Assembly: GCA_003640385.1 (NCBI GenBank)
Contig: RCAB01000118.1
Location: 62,001 to 126,000 of the forward strand
From: Setaria digitata
Taxonomy: Eukaryota > Nematoda > Chromadorea > Rhabditida > Setariidae
Direction: 5' to 3'
Length of the DNA stretch: 64,000 nucleotides
The notes under the pieces are model-generated. The model had not been told where the DNA came from. It did not search any database and saw nothing but the letters and a program-made list of their open reading frames with translations. The position numbers and the translations under genes are program-made. Shown here piece by piece: positions 21,833-33,000 of this stretch (the first letter of the stretch is position 1; each line of letters opens with the position of its first letter).

Positions 21833-22073
21833 GAGTTTTGAGAGAGGCGCTATACATTTTTTACTTCTACGTGTAGCCTTGAGCATTTTGCTAAACGTAC
21901 CTTTATGTTACGTAATTCCGCCATTAACGCGTAACTACTGCGTATCTTTTTTNATTTTGAGAGAGGCGCTATATATTTTTTACTTCTACGTGTAGCATCT
22001 TGAGCATTTTGCTAAACGCACCTTTATGTTACGTAATTCCGCCATTAACGCGTAACTACTGCGTATCTTTTTT
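21833..22073. repeat. About 119-bp near-identical copies flanking a single N
   Basis: The segment starting at ATTTTGAGAGAGGCGCTATA and ending at CTACTGCGTATCTTTTTT precedes and follows the N at 21953. The copies differ at a few bases, as two alleles would. Confidence 0.8.
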
Positions 22074-22735
22074 GCTATGTTCACGTATGTGTATGGTACG
22101 TTGCATAAGGTAGCCACGTTTCTTCTCTGTTAAATAACGCTATCCTGATCTCGAATCATCCTTACGAGAAGCACCGATATTTTATGCAGTGTCTAGATTG
22201 CTCCTCAACTACTCTCTAGCGTTGTTTGTTTCTTTTTTTGAACTAATAGTTATTTTCTACTTTTATTTTATTTCTCTTGAAATTCTTTGCTTATGACATG
22301 GTGAAGATTCGTGTATTGTAGAAAGACGAATTGTATAAAACTTGCCATAGTTTTACGTGAAATATGACTGAATTTATAGACGTGAAGAGATGTCAAGCAA
22401 GCATATAATGATAAGAATTTTGATAAGCAAGACATGAAATGGCATTCCTTCTTGTCTGGAAATTTCTTTTAATAGGAGTTTTTGTTTTTTACTCTTAACC
22501 CTGTTGGGGTGTGTTTCCAGAAAATCAGACTGTCTCAAGATAATTAATTACCATGCTGTAACATCTGAACTTGAATTCATAAAGAACTTTCATCTCTGCA
22601 TCATTTGCACCTAGTCATACGTGCACCATCGTTTCTCAGAATGCTGAAAGTGATACTTTTCCATCATTTTGCTTAGAATTTTTCATTGTAAGTGAAAATT
22701 CCACTTTTGTAAAGCACTTTGGGTTATTTACTCGT

Positions 22736-22768
<33 letters not shown>

Positions 22769-22983
22769 AAAATTTTCAAAACAAAAAGTCATTGTAACGT
22801 TCATGATACTATTTATTAGCATAGTTTTGTATTAAAAAATATTGAAATTACTTTTTTCTGCTACCTGCATGGAATTTGCTGTTTTAAACGTTTAATTTTA
22901 CCCTTCTTATCTATTTGATCGTTTATTTGTGTATAGCTTTCAGCACAATCCTTCGGGCATTCTTACGTCGAACACGGACAAAA

Positions 22984-25900
22984 ATGACGTTGAATAAGTT
23001 ATCAATTGATAAAGTGGATGTGAAAGATAAAAGAGTTCTAATTCGGGTTGATTTCAATGTACCACTTAAAGACGGCAAAATTACAAACAACCAACGTATT
23101 ACAGCTGCTGTACCTACCATTAAAGTAAGTGTAACTGCTGTGATTTCTGTTTTAATTAGTAGTACTATTACTTTCCGAATAATAATAATCCATCATTAGT
23201 GTACTACATTGTTCTTCTTGTTTTTTTTTTTTTTTTTTCGTGATGAGATTTGTTTTTTTTGGAGTCTTATTTAAAAAAAAAAAGAAACAGGGGAGATGAG
23301 AAAAAAAAAATGCATATTGGTAAAATTTATCGCACATTTTCTTTTCACACTTTTCGCAGATATTTTGTTGCAGCATGCGTTAGATCATGGTGCAAAAGCA
23401 GTTGTGCTAATGTCACATTTGGGACGTCCAGATGGAATGAAAAAGATGGAATTCACATTAGAGCCAGTTGCAGCGGAACTAAAAAATGTTCTTGGAAAGT
23501 AAGTATTGCTGTACTCCTTTAAAATTATGTGGCTGATAGCTCTTCAGAAAACGAAAAAAAGTTAATTATATATATGTTGTCTTGTTATCTTTGAAAAAAT
23601 TTACCTTTTGAAAAAAAGTGTGATAAATCAGCTCTAGGATTTTTGCAGAGATGTTACATTTGTGCATGACTGTGTTGGACCGGAAGCCGAGAAAGTTACT
23701 GCTGATCCTGCTCCTGGAAGTGTTATTTTGCTTGAAAATCTTCGATTTTATTTGGAAGAAGAAGGAAAAGGCGTAAATGATAAAGGTGAAAAGGTATAAT
23801 TATTTGTTATTTCTTCGTCTTTCCTCCTCTCCTTGCAGGATTTCATAAAAATTATTTTTTGCTTCCTTGTCAGGGATTCCTGCATTTATCCAATTACTTA
23901 AGAGAACTTTTATTGATGAAGTGAACTGTTTAAATAATGGGAAAAAACTGTATGAAACTAGTAATTTAGTGGTTGAAATTGAATATAGCAGAAATTAAAT
24001 TTGGGTTGTTTAATTCCACTTTTCGAATTTCCGACCATTGTTGGTATCGTTCTATTTGGCAAAATTTGATAATAATAATAACAATAATAGTAAGCTGCTT
24101 TCGGTAGTTATCGAATAAATCCTTTCGCTGGTTATAATTAGTTTGGGACTGAATTATTTAGTTTTAGGTGAAAGCATCGCAAGCTGATATTGAAAAGTTT
24201 CGCGCATCTTTAACGAAACATGGTGATATCTATGTGAACGATGCATTTGGTACAGCACATCGTGCGCACAGGTCTTTTTTTTTTATTTTTCTTTTCCTCT
24301 TTTCCTCTTTTTTTTTTTTATTTTTTACAATAAGGAAGTATCAAGTCAGTGTGTCATTTCTTATCGGTGACGTAGTTCTTTATTTGTTGGTTGACCATTA
24401 GCTGTGCAAAGGAGGTATTGGTATTAGGCACTTATCAGTTGGTTCTAAGTATCCACTTATTTTAATTTCGATAAAGCATTTCATTTATATCTTTTTAATT
24501 CAAATTAGATTTCACGGGAATCTGATCCTAGTATCTATTCATACATGCTACACATTATGGATGATCACGCATGGATCATTTCAAAACTTATGAGTTGTCT
24601 GCGTTTTTAAATTGTTTCCAGTTTCATTTGACGATCTATTTTCATCGATTAATTCTATTTATCGTGTTCAAATATGTTTATAAATATATCATTTTTTTTT
24701 TTTCTTCATAAAGCTACACTAGGAAATATATAGTGTTTATCATCACTTCAGTTCTATGGTTGGTGTGAAATTGAACGAACGTGCTACAGGTTTCTTGATG
24801 AAGAAAGAGTTGGACTATTTTGCAAAAGCTTTGGATAATCCTGTTCCACCATTTTTGGCAATTCTAGGTGGTGCTAAAGTGGCAGATAAGATCCAACTTA
24901 TCCGTAATCTCTTAGATAAGGTGATCTTAAATCTTTTTGATACGTATTCCTTACGTTTCTTTCAAGCGAAGTAACAGTAGATTAGTATTGAATAGATAAT
25001 ATAGTTGCATCTTTTTTTGCATCAGAACTTCGTTTAGTCTTACCGAGCTAATATTTTATTTAAGTGTCAACTTCGTTTTATGATAATGAAACAATAATGA
25101 TAGATATAAAATAATGTTAAGCTAAAAAAAATCCTATTAAGCGCAACGTATTGATCCGTTGCAAACGTTGTTGTATTCACCGTTTAAAAATGAAGTGGAA
25201 CATTCCGAGAAAACCCAAGTTAATATGTAACAAGAGACTTATATGCCTTCAATTCAATATTGTTCGTTCTTTTCCTTGAACAGGTTAATGAAATGATCAT
25301 TGGTGGTGGAATGGCNAATATCGTTCTTTTCCTTGAACAGGTTAATGAAATGATCATTGGTGGTGGAATGGCCTATACATTTTTGAAGGTTATTAATAAC
25401 ATCAGCATTGGAAAATCACTTTTTGATACAGAGGTAAATAGTTGCTTATTTTAGAGAGAGAGAGAGTGCTTAGTTCGATTAGAGAAAGAGATAACGAAAC
25501 TGATCTGTTCTTAATGACCTTTAGCTGTTTTGCTTTCTTGTTGTGTCCAATGCAGAATTTTTGTGCTCTCCTCATTATGGACTATGTTTATTAAACGCAT
25601 AAAACTGGATAGAATAGTGCTAAAGTATATGGTATCGATAGGGGAACTTCATATTTCAGTTTGCTTTTTCGATACCGACGTTGTTATTTAAACGAATAGA
25701 TTCCCACCAATTTTGTTGAAATATCATACATAGTAAATTGCAACTTTAGTGATGTAATGGTATGAGCGGAATGTTTTACTGCAGGGTGCCAAAATAGTGA
25801 ACGAATTGATGGACAAAGCCAAAGAGAAAGGCGTGAAAATCCATTTGCCAATTGATTTTATTATTGCTGACGATTTCAAGGAGGTATTTTCTGTTTTCAC

Positions 25901-26760
25901 GCAGCAGTGTAAGCATGATCCTAATTCCTCAGAAATTTTTTTTTTTTTTTTTTCGTGAGGGAGAATAACATTTTGTCTTCTGGATAAAATTGCTTCGTTT
26001 TCTTTGTAGGATGCTCAGTTCAAGACGGCAGACCTTAAGTCAGGTATCCCAGATGGATGGATGGGCCTAGATATTGGACCAGAAACAGCCAAACAATTTG
26101 CTGAAGTTGTTGGGCGAGCAAAAACAATTGTTTGGAATGGGCCGGCTGGTGTCTTCGAGTGGGAAAACTTTTCAAAAGGCACAAAAGCTGTAATGGATGC
26201 TGTTGTTGATGTAACTTCTAAAGGAGCCGTCACTATCATCGGTTAATATTTTTATTCTCAGTTGAATATGTTTCGTTTAGCATTCAATAAATATTTTTTT
26301 TCCTTTCTTGAGCCAGAAGTTAGATAACATTACATGATTATTATTTTACTGTTAAGGTGGTGGCGATACTGCAACATGCTGTAAAAAATGGAAAACTGGT
26401 GATAAAGTGAGCCATGTGAGTACTGGTGGTGGTGCAAGTCTAGAATTACTCGAAGGTAAGATTTTTTTAATCTCTTTATGTATCGAAGGTTCGTTGAAGG
26501 AACACTTCCTGAAATGTTTAAATTGGATATTTTGAGATTATAGTTAGATGTTAAATTCATTGGTTCCCTAGCATGTTATTTATATTTTCTTGATTTTTCC
26601 TTTCATTTATTTACTTTTCTTTGTTCATTTTCGTACATTTTGGTTAACTTAATTTTGGCTATCTTTTCTGGGCTCATTGCGGCAAATGTGTTCATTATAA
26701 GCAAATCCTTGTGTTTCAGGAAAAGTTTTACCTGGCGTTGATGCTCTTTCTCCTGCGTAG
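22984..26760 (+). CDS. pgk-1: Phosphoglycerate kinase (glycolysis)
   Basis: Ten exons encode 415 residues, the usual length: 22984-23124, 23374-23498, 23649-23793, 24168-24271, 24752-24920, 25341-25433, 25785-25883, 26010-26241, 26357-26455, 26720-26760. It transfers phosphate from 1,3-bisphosphoglycerate to ADP in the cytosol. Motifs are RVDFNVP (21-27), SHLGRPDG (61-68), the [14 protein letters not shown] segment, [20 protein letters not shown] and the nucleotide loop GGGDTATCC near 370. The exon 2 acceptor is taken at 23373 (GTTGCAG), because it alone matches the family spacing after PTIK. The ATG at 22984 is used; an upstream in-frame extension lacks an ATG and is crossed by trans-splice-like acceptors. 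A partial extra copy of the sixth exon lies at 25284-25315 before an N. An AATAAA lies near 26981. Confidence 0.96.
25258..25373 (+). repeat. Duplicated start of pgk exon 6 across a single N
   Basis: Intron end, acceptor and the first 32 bases of exon 6 (coding [11 protein letters not shown]) occur before the N at 25316 and again after it. Only the second copy continues into the rest of the exon. A one-base difference lies in the upstream intron part. It is most likely an assembly overlap, and would wrongly suggest a broken or duplicated exon. Confidence 0.85.
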
Positions 26761-27586
26761 ATGACATTTAAGTAACTGACCAAGTGACAGTTTTTATTTA
26801 AAATCTGTCAACACGATAGTGGTATCAGTGATAATGATATTATGATAATGCTATTAAAAATGAAAATATATGTAAATGCGACAAATTTATTTAAAGAGAA
26901 AAAATTAGAGCTTAATTTCTATGATCAGTGTGTTGAGAGGTCATTCTATTTCCTTTGCGAATATTTATAAAGTCGCTTCTAATAAAACTTTCCTTATTTA
27001 TGTACGCAAGCAACCTGACATAATCACAATCATAGTTAGGTGGATTTGAATCATTTTTTACATCCATTGTTTTCTTTGGATTATCCATTGCAGATTCAGT
27101 AGTTACTCACATTCTGAATAGGCTGCGACCGAATTTCTGCAGAGAAATATAAGCCGTTGAATTGTTCCTTTTATTTCTTCATGACTAATTATTTTTAAGT
27201 GGTAATAAAAAATTTTCTATGCATGTCTGAGATTTCGTCTTCCTAGAGTAATCCATCCAATCTTTTTCTTACAAGACTTTTTGCGAAATGACAAGACATA
27301 AGATTTTCTGCTATTTTATCTTTATGCATTATTTTTTTCTTCTTTTTTCACGTTGGCATGATATGTGGATTCGACTATCTTTTCGATCAATATGATAAAC
27401 AGAGTAATCAACAATTAGGAAAAAGCCAGAGAAGGAGATAATTATAAAGTGTTTTTGACAAAGTGTAAAAATATATAATTGAATTTAAAATATGAAAGAA
27501 AGAAATTAGTGCGATTTGTTGCTGAAATTAGCAGTGATTTTCCGTTTGCTTTTCATATACTGTACCAATCAGTAATTTGAACAATT
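26761..27586. other. 3' region of pgk and intergenic DNA
   Basis: It holds the pgk 3' untranslated region, with AATAAA near 26981, and then AT-rich DNA up to the next candidate start. No gene seen. Confidence 0.55.
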
Positions 27587-28618
27587 ATGTTCAATAAAAG
27601 TGATGAGAAGTTGCGTTGCGGTGATTATTTCTACCGGTAAAATATGTAATATTAGTTTCAACGTATTCTAAAATATAAAAGCTGACGAAAATTTAATAAT
27701 AATCTTTCAGGAGGCATGATCGTCTCCATGAGAAATTTCTTTATGACCAATCTTGGCTTTCTGAGTTCCAGAGCCAGAAAGTACGCGACCAAAATCCTAA
27801 ATTAGAAGAAAAACAATTTAAAGGAGGCAAGGTCGAGGTGTTTCATCTTTTTTTCCAGATTTTCGAATTTAGATTCTTCCAGACCTTTTTTTAGTTCTAT
27901 TCTAAATTGCTCGTTGCTAGAAAGTTGAAAAGGTGCATAAGCCAAATTGAAGAAATGCAACAATCTTCGGACGATTTCAATACTTCCACGTTAATTTCGA
28001 ATATATATATATTTTTTTTTTCTTTTCATTTTTCTTTTTTGGAGCAATAATTATTTTTTAATTATCGGAAAGGAAAACAAGAATTTTCTGAAGGTAAGTG
28101 TGCAAATTCAAGAATTTTATCTGGAAAAAAAGTGATTGGTTGTTCTCAGTAAATTACCAAAATGCAATGTGGTTGGCTCAGAACTTGATTAGGTTCAATT
28201 TTACATTTGATAAGATAAATGATTAATATTTTTAATAGCAATAAAGAAAAATGGGAGAAAAGAGAAAACTTTGAAAAATTCGCAGATTATTTAAGTAATC
28301 AATTTGAGGTAAGTAGAGGTTGTAAGAAAGGAAAAGGCATTTTTAATGCAAATGTTTTACTTAATTACTCTCATATTGAATGACTTCGAATCGATGAAAA
28401 AAAAGCGTAAGTAACATCAGATATGTATAAATAGTTCTGCATTTAATTTTTTTTTTTTTTTTGTAACAAAATTTGAATTTTTGAAAGATTTCCTTCTCAA
28501 ATAATACAATACTAAAGCTCATATTTACTTTACGTCTTGATAGAAATTGAAAATTTTTGGAAGAAAAGCCAACGAAATATTTCAGTTCCTAAATTGTGTA
28601 TCTGTCAAAATTAATTAA
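27587..28618 (+). CDS. Small unrecognised gene, five short exons, 138 residues
   Basis: Exons 27587-27636, 27711-27837, 27895-27989, 28239-28308 and 28544-28618 join in phase, each with GT-AG borders (acceptors CTTTCAG, TTTTTAG, TTTAATAG, TTGATAG), giving ATG to TAA. I do not recognise the protein. It is charged and helix-prone: FYRRHDRLHEKFLYDQSW near residues 15-32, KLLVARKLKRCISQIEEM in the middle, and KEKWEKRENFEKFADYL toward the end. There is no signal peptide or membrane segment. The consistent frames over five tiny exons argue for a real gene; the final exon is least certain. It could instead be the 5' part of the ZC2HC1-like gene that starts 1.5 kb downstream on the same strand. Confidence 0.5.
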
Positions 28619-30079
28619 ATATCACCATTTAATATCAACGATTAAAGTCATCTGATAATAGCGGTTTTTGCAATTCTTACGTGAATAAAATTGTAGTCTA
28701 ATCAAAATATATTCCAACATTACATATCAATTTCGCATTTGATACAATAAGTAATTGATTGATTTTTTTTTTTTTTTTTTCATTTTAAATAATTGTTAAC
28801 AGAAATACAATGCGTTCCAGCATATTTCATGTAAAAAAATTTTCATTTTTTTTTTTTTTTAGTATTTTTGATAGAATATATATATCCTTCAACTAATGCC
28901 AATTAATTAACTCTTTTATTACAATAATTCTCATTATTGATTTTAGCTGTCAACATGCCATCGTTAAAATTTATTTCACAATTTCAATTTAGTCTGCTTG
29001 AGAAATGAGGTAGAAAGGCTCAAAATTGTTTTTCAATAATATTCAGAGGCAATTCATTTCAGTGACAATATTCCAATGCAGAATTTAAGTAGCAAAGAAC
29101 GGAAAATGAACGGAAGTTTTTCCATATCAATTATATATGCAATTGTGGAATGTGTGTGTGTGTGTGTCGAGAATAGAATTTCATAATGAAGAGATCCGAG
29201 AATCAACAACGAAACTTTTAAAAAAAAATTTGAAAATGTTGAAAATTTTAAATTTAATTTAAAGATTTGAAAGTTGTGATGATTGAAAATGAATGAGAAA
29301 GAAAAACAGTGATTGATTGTGTAATAATGGTTTAATGAGTGATAGTGCAATGTTCGATGGCAATGTTTGATGTTAATTTTGCGCAACTTTGAATGATAAT
29401 CACAATTATGGTATCATGATAACGATAGAATAACTTATGTTGAGTGCCTAGTAACGCCGTTCAATTTTAATCTTTTCACCTAGTTGTTAATTTAGAATTG
29501 CTAATCTCTTGATTATGATTTAGAACAACAAATCACGATCAAAATCATGATGAAAATGGGAATAAACAATGAGCAATGCCTAGCAACGCCATCCTATTTT
29601 AAACATCTCACTCAACTATGGATTTAGAAATACAAATCATTGTCATGATCATAATAGCAATAGAATTTACGCGATAATGAATCACTTAAATGATGTTTCA
29701 TCTTAATTTTACTTAATTCTAACTAGAGAAGAAATTGTTATCATGGTAACGGTAGGATAAAATTATAAATTGTGATGCTTTTATTAGCGGTGTTATTTCA
29801 TTTCAATTTTAACCTTAGAATTCGATTTGATGATTGTAATATCCTGCTGATAGCGATTTGGTAAATAATAATTATAAAAATAGTGATTAATGCATAGTAA
29901 CATTTTCTTCCACCATTTTACCTGTGATGTTTGAATGTTGAAATTATTTTATTCAGTGTTGTATGTGTGTGTGTGTGTGTTTCTCTTTTCCATAGTTACG
30001 CTTCTAAACTTCAGAATTCTTTCTAGCCATTTCATTTCCACTTCATTTCATTACACAATCATTAATTCATAATCATTTT
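28619..30079. other. AT-rich stretch with homopolymers and a degenerate tandem repeat
   Basis: It holds T runs near 28765 and 28848, a short (GT)n at 29152-29167, a diverged tandem repeat at about 29330-29930 and another (GT)n near 29963-29980. No exon is supported. Confidence 0.5.
29330..29930. repeat. Degenerate tandem repeat, units of roughly 110-135 bp
   Basis: A recurring order of phrases is visible: ATCATGATAACGATAGAATAA, then GAGTGCCTAGTAACGCC, then ATTTTAATC...CACCTAG, then TTAGAATT. Variants include GAGCAATGCCTAGCAACGCC near 29571, ATCATGGTAACGGTAGGATAA near 29742 and GATTAATGCATAGTAAC near 29884. The copies are old and diverged. Confidence 0.55.
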
Positions 30080-33000
30080 ATGAATCGATCTATGGGTAAG
30101 TCAATTTTCACATTTTCTTTTTTTTCCTAAATAAAATTATTATTAAATGAATTTTTTTCTTTAACATTATTATAAACTACTTGAAATTTTCAATATTTAA
30201 CTTATCCACTAAGATTATTGAGAAGTTAGTTACTTACAGGTTTCATGTTGACTAGTTTTATATTTTTTTTTCAATTTATTATCTTTTTCTTTCTTTTTTT
30301 TTCCTTTTTTTTTTAGCTTTAGTGGAACTTTTTGTAAAATATTCAACGAAAAAAAAAAGGAACTTATCATAAAGTTTTAAATATATTCCAAAGCAAATAA
30401 ACAATCACTCATTTCTTTGTAAAAAGTTTCCATACCTCAAAATTTGTACAACTTATCACTGGTGATTAATTATTTAACATCTTGTTTTTTTTTCCCCCAT
30501 CACCTACTCTAAAATCCCAACATTTAATATTCAGTCATTATTATTTAAATTATTACTCATAGCACTTGAAAGAAACTTTAAAATTTTAGCAAAAAAGATT
30601 AAATTTACCATTCATTTTATCAATAAAAAAAAAAAAAAATTAAATTAAAACAACAATAACATACAACTGCATAAACTACTTTTGCAAATTATTAAATAAA
30701 TGAAATGATATCATATAAAAACAGGAAATAGGGCACGCTTCAATAAATATTAATAGTAAGAAATATTAAATTATAATAGATATTAATTATGAGAAAACTG
30801 AGAGGAAAAATTACTGCAACTTTTTCTTTCAAACTAAAATTTCACAAAATTCTGTATGAATAGTGAAAAAGAAAATTAAGTTTATTTTCAGCAAATCTAC
30901 CAAGAGAAGGTGAAAAGGTACAGCCATGTGAGGTTTGTGGACGAAATTTTGTAGAAAATAGCTTGGTAAGAATTTTTTTTTTTTTTTAAATTAATTTACA
31001 TTTTACAATACACAATTTGCAATTGTCTTGATTTGTTGGTTTAAAATCAATTTTATCTACAATACTCTACTCAAGAAGAGGCAGATTATTTTGCTGATGG
31101 AATAGTTTCAATAAATAGCGAAATTTTTTGAAATTCAAAATTCCAAAAGTATTGACAGTTCAGAAACTGCTAACCAAAAACCTATAAATTAATAGTTATA
31201 GTTAGAAATTAAAATTATAAAATTTTAAAAGAGAATCAAGTTAAAATAATGTTAACGTGATTAACGAGAAAAAGTTAAAGCTGATATAATGTTCCGTGAA
31301 TGAAAACAGTCAAATGAGTCAAAAAATTGACATAACGTTATTGGAGTGAATAGATAATAAAGCTGACATAAAAATATAGTCATTGATGACCGTTTCATAA
31401 TGGTTGATCTAATTGTTAATGACTTTAATGGTACTAATGACATAAATCTAAAAGTGTTCTAAATGAAGCATAAAACTAACGTACGTAAAAATGCGTTAAA
31501 TTTATCCGTAATTTTAGGTAAAGCATGAAAGCATATGTCGGAAAATGGCACGAACAAAACGTAAAATATTCGATTCCGGTCGGCAACGTGCAACCGGTTC
31601 CGATATAACAATTGATAATGTTATTAAAGCAAGACGAGAACGTGAAATGGTTTCTCATTTACAATTAGAAAAATAATTAATTCTATTCGAGTACCAGTGG
31701 CAGCATTTGAATGAAATCTGTTAACTAACAAAACTAACTGATTTTTGGGTAGAATTAATTAGTTACAAATATATGAGAGTAGCTTAACAGTTTTGCACTT
31801 TTCTAATCGTACATATGTTCATTGCACAAAATCATATTATCACTGAAGAAATATGAAGCATTACGTGATATGATATGGTATAAATCGTCTTTTTTGATCA
31901 AATAATCGAAAGATCAAAATATGCAATGACTTGTTTTTGTTTTTTTGAATAAAAATATAATTAATTAAAATCCAAAAAAAAAGAAACTGTAATAGCCAGA
32001 AATACTTTCCAAACTTTAAAATCTTATTACCTGCCCCAGTAAGTAAGTCCCGCTCGCTCATTTAAGCAATATGAAAGGAAGCGAAAGAGATGGAAGTAAT
32101 TTTTGGAATAAACTTTAATTGCCTTTTCACGTTAATTCCGAACAAATGGTACGATATGAGCCTAACTAATTAATTAATTACAGCTCGGTGGTACATTTCC
32201 AAGGCCAAAAACAAGTTGGCGTGAAAAGCATGAAACATTTGTTAATGCTATATCAGTATCGAAACATGATAATTGTGCTACTCATACTGGAACACCTTTT
32301 GCACCAATAACGCCAATACCTAATGGTTTTGCTATGTTATTGAAATAAAAAAAAAAAAAATGAAACAATTTAAAATTTTAAGTTATAAAAGGAAAAATTT
32401 AATACTTTAAATTTTAAATACAGATAGATTGATGATATGGATAATTATGAAAATTTGAAAATATTAAATTATAAAAAGATATTATTGATGGAAAAATCTT
32501 GTCGATTTTATAATTCTAAAGTATTTTCCGCAAAAATATTAACATCAAAGCTGCGAAACTTCTCGAATATTAGAAGGAAAGACTTTCAATTGCTTAAAAT
32601 CCCTAAGTAAGAAATTTAAATTAAATTATATGTCACATGTAATAACACTAACAAGCTAACAAGCATATTTTAAAATTTTTGAAGTTTGAAATAACATTAT
32701 ATCATTTAGTAATAGGCAAATATATGATAAGATCAGTTGATTTTAGTTTTTTTTGCTAACATAAACAGATAACAAGCTTATCAATTAATACTCGTAATTT
32801 CTTTGAAAATTTATTACATTTTTGATTAAAATGTTATACAGTTGCTGATTTCTCATATTTAAGAAACAAATGATATTTAAATCCGTTTAAAGCATTCCAA
32901 ATTTTTTTTTTTTTTGAGTAAATTAATTTATAAATTTCAATACCTGCCACGAATATATCATTAGAAAAAAAAAATAAGAAATAAAATAAAACTTTAATTA

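Larger units (their letters stand above)
19598..22983. other. Intergenic region between pfk and pgk
   Basis: 3.4 kb with no supported exon. It contains CATA/CACA-rich repeats (21340-21640), two N junctions with duplicated flanks (21555, 21953), several ACGTG motifs from 21359 to 22623, and a T homopolymer near 22739-22765. The distal end is presumably the phosphoglycerate kinase promoter, with trans-splice-like acceptors (TATAG, then TTTCAG) about 40-60 bases before its ATG. Confidence 0.6.

Noticed and set aside
22915..22983. In-frame N-terminal extension of phosphoglycerate kinase resembling a targeting peptide
   Set aside because: It has no ATG, and trans-splice-like acceptors (TATAG, TTTCAG) lie inside it. 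The canonical start MTLNKL fits the family length.
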